From Methanosarcinaceae archaeon (GTDB lineage: Archaea; Halobacteriota; Methanosarcinia; Methanosarcinales; Methanosarcinaceae), in the NCBI GenBank assembly GCA_028690255.1, contig JAQVBP010000034.1:17446-23448 (forward strand): a stretch of 6,003 nucleotides of DNA, in the 5' to 3' direction. Position 1 is the first letter of the stretch. Each line of letters opens with the position of its first letter. The notes under the pieces are model-generated. The model was not told the DNA's origin, ran no database searches, and worked only from the letters and a program-made list of their open reading frames with translations. The position numbers and the translations under genes were made by a program. Below, piece by piece: positions 1 to 5,829 of this stretch.

Positions 1-54
1 AAAGTGAATGAATACTCGAAAGTGAATGAATACTCGAAAGTGAATGAATACTGG
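1..54. repeat. Three tandem copies of an 18-bp repeat
   Basis: Units at 1-18, 19-36 and 37-54. The first two are identical (AAAGTGAATGAATACTCG) and the third differs by one base near its end (TGG for TCG). The array may continue left of the window. The unit length is a multiple of three. The plus strand is open from base 1 to a TAA at 88-90 and reads as repeated KVNEYS followed by KVNEYWKRGIERDSILI, so this could be the C-terminal end of a protein convergent with argJ. Against that, the last codons overlap a terminator-like hairpin, and the minus strand is also open here. I therefore list it as a repeat, not a gene. Confidence 0.85.
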
Positions 55-58
55 AAAA

Positions 59-101
59 GAGGAATAGAGCGCGACTCTATCCTCATTTAACTTTATTTTT
101 A
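59..101. terminator. Hairpin terminator between convergent units
   Basis: GAGG plus ATAGAG (59-62, 64-69) pairs with CTCTAT plus CCTC (75-84). This gives a 10-bp stem with one bulged A and a five-base loop. On the plus strand it is followed by a T-rich run (CTTTATTTTT, 92-101), so it best fits termination of a rightward transcript entering from the left edge. Read leftward it lies about 50 bp past the argJ stop and is followed by CTCTTTTCC, so it may also end the argJ transcript. Confidence 0.55.
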
Positions 102-136
102 CCATTCCTTAATATAATCTTGTGAAGCAGGAAAGT

Positions 137-1327
137 TCAGGTCGTATATTCGGCATTGATCCTGACATAATCGTAGCTGAAATCGCAGCCCCAGGCTGTT
201 GCGGCTTCTTCTCCGAGTCCCAGGTCCACCGTGATTATGATTTCTTCACTTTCCATGACTTTTTTCAGGCTTTCCAGACTCCCTGAGGAACCGGAAACCT
301 TTCCGGACTCCACAAGCGTGACTTCTTCGGCTCCGCCTGCAAAGGAAAGGGAAACCTTTTCCGGATCCAGTTCAGCTCCAGAATAGCCGACAGCGGCAAT
401 GACCCTGCCCCAGTTGGGGTCTTTTCCGAAGACTGCTGTCTTGACAAGAGGGGAGCGGACAATGGCTTTTGCGGCAAGTTTTGCGTCTTCCGCAGTCTTT
501 GCACCTTTAACTCTGGCTTCTATCAGTTTCGTTGCCCCTTCCCCGTCTCCAGCAACCATTTTTGCAAGGGTGGTCAGCACGTACGTCAGGCCTTCCCGAA
601 ACTCATCGAGAGTTTCCATGCAGGGTTTGACCCCGGATTTGCCTGTGGCCGTGAGGAGAACCATGTCGTTCGTGCTGGTATCCCCGTCCACCACCACCAT
701 GTTAAAGCTCAGGGCCGTGGCTTCTCTGAGGGCCGCCTCCAGCACGTCGGCGGGCACGTCCGCGTCCGTATAGACGAAAGAGAGCATGGTGCCCATATTG
801 GGCTCTATCATACCGGAACCCTTGGCAATGCCCCCTATCCTTATACCGGACTTGAGTTCCACAGCCACCTCTTTTTGGAAGGTGTCCGTGGTCATGATGG
901 CCTTTGCGGCAGCGAGGCTGCCTGCGGGGGAAGCCTCAAGCCCTTTAAGAACCCCGGGGAGCTGGCCTTTTATCCGGGAAAGGTCAAGCCTGTGCCCGAT
1001 TACGCCTGTCGATGCAACTCCCACGGATTCGGGATCAAGGTCCAGGGTTTCGGCAAGTTCCCGGCCCATGGCCCTGGCGTCTTTAAGCCCCTCTTCACCC
1101 GTAAAGGCGTTTGCGTTTCCGCTGTTTACGATCACGGCCGAGAGCCGGGGCCGGGTCTCAAGAAGTCCTTTTGTGAGCACAACGGGAGCCGCAACAATCT
1201 TATTCCGCGTAAACATGCCAGCGGCAGGGCCTTCGGCCAGGATGACGGCAAGCCCGTATTTCCCTTCTTTTACGCCGTATGCGGAGACACCCGCCACGGC
1301 ACAGATTCCACCTTCGATTTCCTTCAT
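137..1327 (-). CDS. argJ: Arginine biosynthesis protein ArgJ (glutamate N-acetyltransferase)
   Basis: ArgJ moves the acetyl group from N-acetylornithine to glutamate, which closes the acetyl cycle of arginine synthesis; bifunctional members also use acetyl-CoA. The protein has 396 residues, normal for the family. Visible landmarks are NSGNANAFTG (68-77), STGVIG (106-111, the oxyanion-hole region), MTTDT (145-149), GMIEPNMGTML (172-182), VDGDTSTND (213-221), GDGEGATKL (260-268), DPNWGR (303-308) and a C-terminal RINAEYTT. Family members cut themselves just before the catalytic threonine, here Thr180. The residue before it is Gly179, where Ala is common. Whether this copy is mono- or bifunctional cannot be told from sequence. 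The ATG at 1325-1327 has a GAGAGGT ribosome site 8 bases upstream that overlaps the stop of the preceding CBS gene. The two genes are 12 bp apart, which implies co-transcription and probably coupled translation. Confidence 0.96.
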   Translation of the reverse strand: MKEIEGGICAVAGVSAYGVKEGKYGLAVILAEGPAAGMFTRNKIVAAPVVLTKGLLETRPRLSAVIVNSGNANAFTGEEGLKDARAMGRELAETLDLDPESVGVASTGVIGHRLDLSRIKGQLPGVLKGLEASPAGSLAAAKAIMTTDTFQKEVAVELKSGIRIGGIAKGSGMIEPNMGTMLSFVYTDADVPADVLEAALREATALSFNMVVVDGDTSTNDMVLLTATGKSGVKPCMETLDEFREGLTYVLTTLAKMVAGDGEGATKLIEARVKGAKTAEDAKLAAKAIVRSPLVKTAVFGKDPNWGRVIAAVGYSGAELDPEKVSLSFAGGAEEVTLVESGKVSGSSGSLESLKKVMESEEIIITVDLGLGEEAATAWGCDFSYDYVRINAEYTT

Positions 1328-1339
1328 GCGAAATACCTC

Positions 1340-1804
1340 TCAGAGCTTTGCAAGGCCCTGGATAATGTCTCCCCGGGTAACAATGCCCACAACCCGTTCT
1401 TCTTCCACTACAGGAAGCCTGTTGATCCTGTGCCTGACCATCAGTTCCGAGGCGTCTTCAACGGAGGCTTCGGGGGATACGGTATAAACGTCAGTTTTCA
1501 TTATTTCCCGAACAGTCTTTGCGCCCACGTCCGAGAGCACCTTTTTGGTGTCCTCCCAGCTCAGCAGTTCCCGAATAGGGACCTCTATGACCTCGAAGGG
1601 GCTGGGAAGCCAGAGTCCTCCGTGTTCGGGAAGGACCAGGAATTTAAGTAAATCACCCTCGCTTACAATTCCCACGAGCCTTCCGTCCTCAAGTACGGGG
1701 GCTCCACTGATATTATTCTCTTTCAAAAGTTTTGCAGTTTCACGGACCGTGTCCCCGGGCTTGCAGAAAACCACGTCCCTGTTCATGATGTCTTTTACTT
1801 CCAT
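1340..1804 (-). CDS. Tandem CBS-domain protein
   Basis: A 154-residue soluble protein made of two CBS domains (about 1-55 and 95-154) joined by a linker of about 40 residues containing EVIEVPIREL. Each CBS half opens with an IM-x-x-D-V element (IMNRDV at 6-11, IMKTDV at 101-106) and ends with the typical G-I-V-S/T-x-G-D motif (GIVSEGD at 45-51, GIVTRGD at 140-146). In this family that motif contacts the ribose and phosphates of adenine nucleotides. Stand-alone CBS pairs usually sense AMP, ADP, ATP or S-adenosylmethionine and regulate a partner, but the ligand here is unknown. It is the first gene of a unit with argJ, so a link between energy state and arginine synthesis is possible but is only inference. 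An AGGGGT stretch about 9 bases upstream of the ATG is a plausible ribosome site. Confidence 0.92.
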   Translation of the reverse strand: MEVKDIMNRDVVFCKPGDTVRETAKLLKENNISGAPVLEDGRLVGIVSEGDLLKFLVLPEHGGLWLPSPFEVIEVPIRELLSWEDTKKVLSDVGAKTVREIMKTDVYTVSPEASVEDASELMVRHRINRLPVVEEERVVGIVTRGDIIQGLAKL

Positions 1805-2052
1805 TGTCTCTACCCCTGTGAAAAGTTTACCATTATCCGGCCATTTACCTGCCGGGATCTTCGCTGGAATCCCAGCCGGAACTCCTGCCTGAATCCCGAC
1901 GACAGGAAAAACTCAGTTAGGGAGAAAAGCCTGCTGATCTTAATAGTTTTTCCTCTCCACAACCGAAAACGAATGTTTCTTGTCCTGGGATGGGCCCGGC
2001 CCGGGGGCAAGGGCTCAGGGCCAAAAAATTAGAGATGGTAGAAATCGGTAAC

Positions 2053-2080
2053 AAAAGACTGTTCGAAAAAGACTGTTCGA
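2053..2080. repeat. Perfect 14-bp tandem duplication
   Basis: AAAAGACTGTTCGA occurs at 2053-2066 and again directly at 2067-2080. It is non-coding, and two copies are too few for a CRISPR or satellite call. A slippage duplication or a paired binding site are both possible. Confidence 0.85.
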
Positions 2081-2117
2081 AATAAGGGGAAGCCCACCCA
2101 AGATACATGACCGCCCC

Positions 2118-2199
2118 GTGAACTACCCCCACCTGCCAGCCTGCGGCTGTAGTGTTAAACCATAGGTTTAACAGGAGTTTCTAATTTTCAATTAGAAAC
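2118..2199 (-). mobile_element. Probable remnant of an IS200/IS605-type right end with a hairpin cluster
   Basis: The sequence starts with GTGAACTACC, the same terminal bases as the two 296/297-bp elements at 4944 and 5580. On the minus strand the adjoining codons read QPQAGRWG followed by TAG, resembling the KQEAGRSSAER-stop end of those elements. Three perfect stem-loops with three-base loops follow. They are CAGCC-TGC-GGCTG (2137-2149), a 9-bp stem TGTTAAACC with loop ATA (2153-2173), and a 10-bp stem GTTTCTAATT with loop TTC (2177-2199). The longer elements also carry two adjacent perfect hairpins with three-base loops, but of different sequence. No matching left-end hairpin (CCCCGAAG) is present nearby, so this would be a decayed or divergent copy. 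The hairpins themselves are certain; the IS origin is inferred. Confidence 0.4.
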
Positions 2200-2203
2200 A
2201 TCG

Positions 2204-2222
2204 AGGAAGGGGACCCCTTCTT
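2204..2222 (-). terminator. GC-rich hairpin after the pilin-like gene
   Basis: GAAGGGG-A-CCCCTTC (2206-2220) is a perfect inverted repeat that can extend by an A-T pair and a G-T wobble to 2204-2222. It lies 14-32 bases past the stop codon of the minus-strand pilin-like gene. There is no long T run after it on the minus strand, so the terminator role is tentative. Confidence 0.35.
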
Positions 2223-2235
2223 CCCGCCTGAAGAG

Positions 2236-2781
2236 TTAAATCCCATCTTCGATGGGTCCTTTCCGGGCCATTTGCTCCGGATCGGAATAATAAGAGCCTG
2301 AAAGTTCGGGCTGGAAGGGGTACTTTTCCTGGGTTCCGGCCTCTTTCCCGAAGTAGACCTGCTGCACGAAAATCAGCCTTCTGCTTTTGAGATCCGTTAC
2401 TTTAAAGGTAGCTATGGTGCCGGGAACGACATTAATAGGGTTTCCATATTCGGATTTCAAAGAAAGGAACCCGGTATCTCCGACCCCGAGGATCTTAAGC
2501 CCGGAGGCCTCAAGCCGCTGCTCCTCACCTCCAAAGTTCAGGGTTATCAGGGTTTTGGAAGGATTAAAATCAAGGAAATCACCTCCCAGATGCTGTATTT
2601 TCAGAGCACTGCTATTGATTGCATTTACCTGCATGTTAGTAAGGGGAGTATATTTGTACTGCTCCCCGTCTTCGAAAAGTACCGGGGCAACTAAAATATA
2701 GATGAGGCCGAGGATTAAAAGTATAAGTAATTTCCCGGGTAGAGGGGCCAGGCCTTTTCTATTTTTCAGAAACTTTTCCAT
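2236..2781 (-). CDS. Archaeal pilin-like, membrane-anchored secreted protein
   Basis: A 181-residue protein with a short basic N-terminus (MEKFLKNRKG), one hydrophobic segment (about residues 11-35), and a polar exported domain. The RKG-LAP junction before the hydrophobic stretch resembles the cleavage region of archaeal type IV prepilins (class III signal peptide), although the usual SPVIG core is missing. The segment KIQHLGGDFLDF (61-72), followed by beta-rich sequence and the element FKVTDLKSRRLIFVQQVYF (126-144), is like the immunoglobulin-like domain of archaeal pilin-family proteins. The frame is open upstream to an ATG at 2964, but a TATA box at 2849-2856 lies inside that extension and would start transcription near 2825. 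The ATG at 2781 (residue 62 of the long reading) is therefore chosen. Its ribosome site is weak (CCCGGAAT). It could be a minor pilin or simply a lipid-independent surface protein; the partner genes are not in the window. Confidence 0.7.
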   Translation of the reverse strand: MEKFLKNRKGLAPLPGKLLILLILGLIYILVAPVLFEDGEQYKYTPLTNMQVNAINSSALKIQHLGGDFLDFNPSKTLITLNFGGEEQRLEASGLKILGVGDTGFLSLKSEYGNPINVVPGTIATFKVTDLKSRRLIFVQQVYFGKEAGTQEKYPFQPELSGSYYSDPEQMARKGPIEDGI

Positions 2782-2848
2782 AATAATTCCGGGTTTTGTG
2801 ATCAGGACACAATAAAATAGATTATGATGTATTATGTACGGCCTCAAA

Positions 2849-2856
2849 TATATAAA
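2849..2856 (-). promoter_or_regulatory. TATA box of the pilin-like gene
   Basis: On the minus strand the bases read TTTATATA within CGATTATATTTATATATTTGAG. Transcription would begin roughly 25 bases downstream (near 2825), leaving a leader of about 45 bases before the ATG at 2781. Two ATCGGT words (2861-2866 and 2873-2878) lie just upstream of it and could be factor contacts. Confidence 0.6.
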
Positions 2857-2997
2857 TATAATCGGTGCAAAAATCGGTTTATACGGGAAATAAGGGACTT
2901 GATAGGGATTCTGGTTTGAATTACAAAGAGACCGGGGGGGCGAATTTTCAAAATATATTTTCATTTTAAAACAATAATATTTGCCTGCGATTCACCC

Positions 2998-3019
2998 TTA
3001 TGCATAAAGTATTTATATA
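2998..3019 (+). promoter_or_regulatory. amt promoter: TATA box with adjacent palindrome
   Basis: TTTATATA at 3012-3019 matches the archaeal box A and is preceded by an A-rich BRE-like stretch (CATAAAGTA). A 10-bp palindrome TTATGCATAA (2998-3007) sits immediately upstream, where an activator or repressor could act. The predicted start of transcription is near 3040-3045. Confidence 0.7.
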
Positions 3020-3037
3020 ATTACATCAACCATCACT

Positions 3038-3052
3038 TACCGGTTTCCGGTA
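3038..3052 (+). promoter_or_regulatory. Inverted repeat at the amt start site, candidate operator
   Basis: TACCGG-TTT-CCGGTA is a perfect 6-bp inverted repeat with a 3-bp spacer. It overlaps the predicted transcription start and lies 9 bases before the ribosome site. A repressor bound here would block amt-glnK transcription. In methanogens, nitrogen genes are commonly repressed by NrpR, whose Methanosarcina sites are described as GGTA-N6-TACC. The same half-site words occur here in the opposite order and with a different spacer, so assignment to NrpR is not secure. Confidence 0.4.
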
Positions 3053-3060
3053 TAACTTGT

Positions 3061-3066
3061 AGGAGG
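3061..3066 (+). promoter_or_regulatory. Strong ribosome binding site fixing a TTG start for amt
   Basis: AGGAGG ends 9 bases before the TTG at 3076. No ATG or GTG in frame lies closer, and the first internal Met (residue 19) would remove most of the signal peptide. The TTG is therefore the likely start. Confidence 0.8.
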
Positions 3067-3075
3067 ATAGATAAA

Positions 3076-4482
3076 TTGAAATTCCCGGAAAAAAAGGGCA
3101 AACTTTTGTTACTTGCCTCATTAATATTTATGACACTTGTTTCCCCTGCCTTTGCAGCAACAGTTGAAGAAAACACCCTGGCAATTTCGGACGTTCAGAC
3201 ATCCCTTACTTTTGTCTGGTTGCTTGTAGCAAGCGCACTGGTGTTCTTTATGCACACAGGTTTTTCACTTGTGGAAATAGGCCTGACGAGAAGCAAAAAC
3301 ACGGCGAACATCCTCATGAAAAACTTCATGACGGTCATGCTCGGAATCCTGGTCTACTGGGCCGTGGGCTGGGGTGTTATGTACGGAGCCGATGCTGCCG
3401 GCCTTATAGGTATCGATCAGTTTTTCCTCTTAAGCGGGGATAACGGGCTCTGGAACGGCTGGTTCTTCCAGATGGTCTTTGCAGCAACGGGCGCTACAAT
3501 AGTCTCCGGGGCAATGGCTGAGCGGACGGATTTTAAAGCTTATCTCGTTTACTGTGTGCTGATGATAGGTCTCATTTACCCTGTTTACGGACACTGGGTC
3601 TGGAGCGGGGCTGACAAAGCTCTTCTGACCGGGGCCTCAAGCCCGATCGTACAGGCAATCGGGGTAGCTCACCACGACTTTGCAGGGTCCGGGGTTGTAC
3701 ATTCAATTGGCGGATACTCGGCTCTTGCAGGAATCCTGATTGTCGGGGCAAGGCTAGGAAAGTTCAGGGCCGGAAAAGCCCTTGCAATTCCCGGGCACAA
3801 CCTGGCCTTTGCATTCATGGGGACGCTCATCCTGGCCCTCGGCTGGATAGGGTTCAACGGAGGCAGCACCCTTGACGGAAACGATGCCTACATGAACCTG
3901 GTAGTCGCCAACACCTTCATAGCCGGAGCCGCAGGGGCAGTCATCGTTATGCTGATTACCTGGGCAAAGACCGGAAAGCCCGACCCTTCCCTTACCGCAA
4001 ACGGTCTGCTCGGAGGCCTGGTTGCAATCACCGCCCCCTGTGGTTCGGTATCGAGCTGGGGAGCCGTTGTAATTGGACTCATAGCAGGCTTCATTATCTA
4101 TTTCGGAGTCATGTTCAACGAAAACGTCCTCAAGGTGGACGACCCGGTCGGGGCGGTTACCGTACACGGCTACTGCGGGAGCTGGGGCCTGATTTCCGTA
4201 GGACTTTTCGCTGTCGGGATGGGAAAAGGCATCCTTGCTGACGCGGTCTATACCGCTGAAGTTCCCGGACTCTTCTACGGAGGAGGAGCAGGCCTGCTTG
4301 CAATCCAGCTTGTAGGGGTCTTCCTGAGTATTATCTGGGGCTTCGGGATCTCTTTTATAATTTTCAAGCTCATCGACAAAGTAATAGGCCTGCGGGTGCC
4401 CGAAGAAGTTGAGATCATGGGCCTGGACATAGCCGAACACGGGATAAGGGCATACCCCGAGTACCTGATGAGAGAGGACTGA
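3076..4482 (+). CDS. amt: Ammonium transporter (Amt/MEP/Rh family)
   Basis: A 468-residue polytopic membrane protein that takes up ammonium. It begins at a TTG codon and carries a signal peptide (basic MKFPEKKGK, hydrophobic core, SPAFA with probable cleavage after Ala27), then the usual 11 helices. Functional residues known from E. coli AmtB are recognisable by local alignment. They are the Phe gate (F131 in FFQMVFAATG, with F135, and F247 in FMGT), the recruitment-site Trp176 (HWVW), Asp201 (HHDFAGSG), and the twin pore histidines His209 (VVHSIGGY) and His364 (VTVHGYCGSWG). The cytoplasmic tail GLRVPEEVEIMGLDIAEHGIRAY (438-460) has the conserved form needed for coupling to PII proteins. glnK follows after 10 bp, so both are made from one transcript, and its product should bind the cytoplasmic face of this channel. 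All key residues are present; the gene looks intact. Confidence 0.97.
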   Translation: MKFPEKKGKLLLLASLIFMTLVSPAFAATVEENTLAISDVQTSLTFVWLLVASALVFFMHTGFSLVEIGLTRSKNTANILMKNFMTVMLGILVYWAVGWGVMYGADAAGLIGIDQFFLLSGDNGLWNGWFFQMVFAATGATIVSGAMAERTDFKAYLVYCVLMIGLIYPVYGHWVWSGADKALLTGASSPIVQAIGVAHHDFAGSGVVHSIGGYSALAGILIVGARLGKFRAGKALAIPGHNLAFAFMGTLILALGWIGFNGGSTLDGNDAYMNLVVANTFIAGAAGAVIVMLITWAKTGKPDPSLTANGLLGGLVAITAPCGSVSSWGAVVIGLIAGFIIYFGVMFNENVLKVDDPVGAVTVHGYCGSWGLISVGLFAVGMGKGILADAVYTAEVPGLFYGGGAGLLAIQLVGVFLSIIWGFGISFIIFKLIDKVIGLRVPEEVEIMGLDIAEHGIRAYPEYLMRED

Positions 4483-4492
4483 GGTGGTCCGA

Positions 4493-4831
4493 ATGCGTAA
4501 AATCGAAGCAATCATAAAACCCACAAAGCTGCACGAAGTAAAAGACGCCCTCGAAGAGGCTGGTTTTATAAGCATAACCGTGAGCGACGTAAAAGGCCGA
4601 GGCCAGCAGAAAGGGATAGTACAGCAGTGGAGAGGCAGAGAATACTGCGTGGACCTTCTCCCGAAAACTAAAATCGAACTCGTGGTCCGGGAAAAACAGG
4701 TCGAGGAAGTCATTGAACTTATCCGGGACGTTGCGGACACAGGAGAAATCGGAGACGGAAAGATATTCGTCCTGCCGGTCGAAACCGTTGTCAGAATAAG
4801 GACCGGGGAACGAGACGAAGACGCCCTTTAA
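4493..4831 (+). CDS. glnK: Nitrogen regulatory protein PII (GlnK type)
   Basis: A 112-residue trimeric signal protein that senses ATP/ADP and 2-oxoglutarate and plugs the Amt channel when nitrogen is sufficient. The start MRKIEAIIKP, the T-loop with Gln39, Arg47 (the residue that enters the Amt pore in known complexes) and Tyr51 (WRGREYCVDLLPK), and the B-loop TGEIGDGK (83-90) all sit at standard PII positions. So do Arg101 and Arg103. The frame is open to a GTG at 4484, but the ATG at 4493 has a GAGGTG site 6 bases ahead and yields the standard PII N-terminus, so it is chosen. That ribosome site overlaps the amt stop codon, which suggests coupled translation. Tyr51 is the uridylylation site in proteobacteria; archaeal GlnK proteins are generally not known to be modified there. 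Confidence 0.96.
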   Translation: MRKIEAIIKPTKLHEVKDALEEAGFISITVSDVKGRGQQKGIVQQWRGREYCVDLLPKTKIELVVREKQVEEVIELIRDVADTGEIGDGKIFVLPVETVVRIRTGERDEDAL

Positions 4832-4840
4832 AGGTGCGTC
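4820..4840 (+). other. Small hairpin spanning the glnK stop codon
   Basis: GACGC-CCT (4820-4827) can pair with AGG-GCGTC (4832-4834 and 4836-4840), with a TTAA loop containing the stop codon and one bulged T. No T run follows, so it is unlikely to be the terminator itself. It could protect the mRNA end or be chance. Confidence 0.35.
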
Positions 4841-4860
4841 TCTCATCATTCCGAAGAAAT

Positions 4861-4916
4861 AAGGGGGCCTTTTTCCTGCCAGAAGAGGGCCCCTTCTTCC
4901 CGTCTCTTGATTTTTT
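4861..4916 (+). terminator. Terminator of the amt-glnK transcript
   Basis: AAGGGGGCC (4861-4869) pairs with GGCCCCTT (4888-4895) with one bulged G. A T6 run at 4911-4916 follows a short distance downstream. It is located 30-85 bases past the glnK stop, as expected for the end of this operon. Confidence 0.55.
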
Positions 4917-4943
4917 CAGGATAGTTCAATATCCCTGGTCCAT

Positions 4944-5239
4944 GTGAACTACCGCTCGGCTGAAGACCGACCGGCTTCCTGCTTCATACCCCGGAGCAAA
5001 CTCCACGAGTCCACAGGCTCTTCCCACCGTCCCGGCGGTGCATCTTTAATTAGTTCCTTTTGCTTGGCTATTTTCCAGTTACACTGGAAATCCCACAAAT
5101 TTCCAATTTGTGCGATCGCAAAAGTGAGTGGTACTAAATCGGTACGTTAACATATTAATTTTTTGGCACTAAGCCAATATTGAAAAGTGGACGTTTATAT
5201 CCCCGAAGCTAAAGACTTCGGGGTTTTACGCTGCATTCT
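4944..5239 (-). mobile_element. Non-autonomous IS200/IS605-type element, copy 1
   Basis: A 296-bp element about 97% identical to the one at 5580-5876 (I count seven substitutions and one single-base indel). In minus-strand orientation its left end is at 5239, flanked by TTTAT, and its right end is GTAGTTCAC at 4952-4944. It contains a left-end stem-loop CCCCGAAG/CTTCGGGG (5201-5223), an 8-bp hairpin TTTCCAGT-TAC-ACTGGAAA (5072-5090), and a second, CACAAATT-TCC-AATTTGTG (5094-5112). It also has an imperfect right-end stem-loop (about 4951-4973). No TnpA or full TnpB is encoded. The minus strand before a TAG at 4949-4951 reads PVDSWSLLRGMKQEAGRSSAER, resembling the last codons of tnpB. Subterminal hairpins, lack of target duplication and AT-rich target fit IS200/IS605 biology. 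The exact ends are inferred from comparing the two copies. Confidence 0.75.
4949..5041 (-). pseudogene. tnpB: Truncated 3' end of a TnpB gene (copy 1)
   Basis: The minus strand reads DAPPGRWEEPVDSWSLL, then RGMKQEAG, then RSSAER and a stop. The (M/L)KQEA tail close to the right end of an IS is typical of IS1341/IS605 TnpB proteins. The zinc-finger and RuvC motifs of TnpB are absent, so only the extreme C-terminus is left. In intact elements this stretch overlaps the guide (omega/re) RNA scaffold. The frame is open for 65 codons up to a TAA at 5147-5149, without a clear start codon or ribosome site. Recognition rests on memory of the tail motif, not a search. Confidence 0.45.
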
Positions 5240-5247
5240 ATAAATAA
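5240..5247 (+). promoter_or_regulatory. Possible TATA box of the interrupted membrane-protein gene
   Basis: ATAAATAA follows directly after the end of copy 1 (CATTCT|ATAAATAATT). If the element is removed the site reads CCATATAAATAATT, a good AT-rich box A candidate. It would give a start near 5265-5270 and a leader of about 75 bases. The element appears to have inserted into or at the edge of this box, leaving most of it intact. Confidence 0.4.
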
Positions 5248-5584
5248 TTCGAGGGCCGAACGGAATAACGAAGGGCGATTGAAAGGCTTATTGAAAGATT
5301 GCCCAAAAACAGACTTGATAAGAAAATTAACGAGGAGGATTAAACATGCCACATATAGAACCCCCCCAGGAAAACTTCAAGATTCCCCGCGGATACGACA
5401 CCTCCGTAATCAAGCTCTATTTCTGGCTAGGGCTCGTATCCGCAGCCTTGCTGAGGATTATAATAATAGCGGACCACCACAACCCCCTCTACGCGAAGGT
5501 AATCTGGTACCTCGGGGTTGCGGGATACCTCTGGTTTTTCGCTCACAGGTACCACATTGCAGAACGCAGGTTTGGGGTAGTGAA

Positions 5585-5674
5585 CTACCGCTCGGCTGAA
5601 GACCGACCGGCTTCCTGCTTCATACCCCGGAGCAAACTCCACGAGTCCACAGGCTCTTCCCGCCGTCCCGGCGG
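5585..5674 (-). pseudogene. tnpB: Truncated 3' end of a TnpB gene (copy 2)
   Basis: The same C-terminal codons as in copy 1 (PVDSWSLLRGMKQEAG then RSSAER, stop TAG at 5585-5587), with R in place of W in the PPGRWEE segment. Upstream the frame is broken by the single-base insertion, so the conserved part is about the last 30 codons. If the retained stretch has a role it is more likely as RNA or transposition end sequence than as protein. Confidence 0.4.
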
Positions 5675-5829
5675 TGCATCTTTAAATAGTTCTCTTTCGC
5701 TTGGTTATTTTCCAGTTACACTGGAAATCCCACAAATTTCCAATTTGTGCGATCGCAAAAGTGAGTGGTACTAAATCAGTACGTTAATATATTAATTTTT
5801 TGGCACTAAGCCAATATTGAAAATTGGAC

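Larger units (their letters stand above)
1805..2235. other. Non-coding stretch between the CBS gene and the pilin-like gene
   Basis: No convincing gene was found; the short open frames here lack ribosome sites and family features. The part next to the CBS gene (1836-1880) can fold: TCCGGC (1836-1841) pairs with GCCGGA (1875-1880), with an inner GCTGG-AATC-CCAGC hairpin at 1863-1876. It would form a structured leader on the minus-strand transcript. No canonical TATA box was found for the CBS gene; ACTATTAAG on the minus strand near 1939-1947 is only a weak candidate. A GC-rich block (GGGCCCGGCCCGGGGGC, around 1991-2008), a 14-bp duplication and a hairpin cluster follow. Confidence 0.6.

Noticed and set aside
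1..54. CRISPR array
   Set aside because: The 18-bp units are directly adjacent with no spacers.
786..1651. Long plus-strand open frames opposite argJ and the CBS gene (786-1487, 875-1651)
   Set aside because: They lie antisense to well-supported genes, have no ribosome sites and show low-complexity composition typical of shadow frames in GC-rich coding DNA.
1917..2132. Short minus-strand open frames of about 66-71 codons (1810-2010, 1917-2132)
   Set aside because: No ribosome sites or family features, and they overlap each other and the repeat-rich leader.
2782..2964. N-terminal extension of the pilin-like gene to an ATG at 2964
   Set aside because: It would pass through the TATA box at 2849-2856 and put 61 residues ahead of a clear basic-plus-hydrophobic signal sequence.
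3754..4740. A 328-codon minus-strand open frame opposite amt and glnK
   Set aside because: It is antisense to two genes with complete family signatures, and its translation has no recognisable domain.
5112..5119. GCGATCGC, the HIP1 octamer common in cyanobacteria
   Set aside because: It occurs only within the two element copies; one motif inherited by copying says nothing about the host.
5279..5599. Open frame starting at a TTG at 5279
   Set aside because: It overlaps the better supported 5346 gene in another frame, lacks a ribosome site, and also runs into the element.
5580..5774. The C-terminal 64 residues of the open frame beginning at 5346 as part of a real protein
   Set aside because: They are encoded by the inserted element; the same residues (NYRSAEDRPASCF...) are readable from copy 1 in intergenic DNA.
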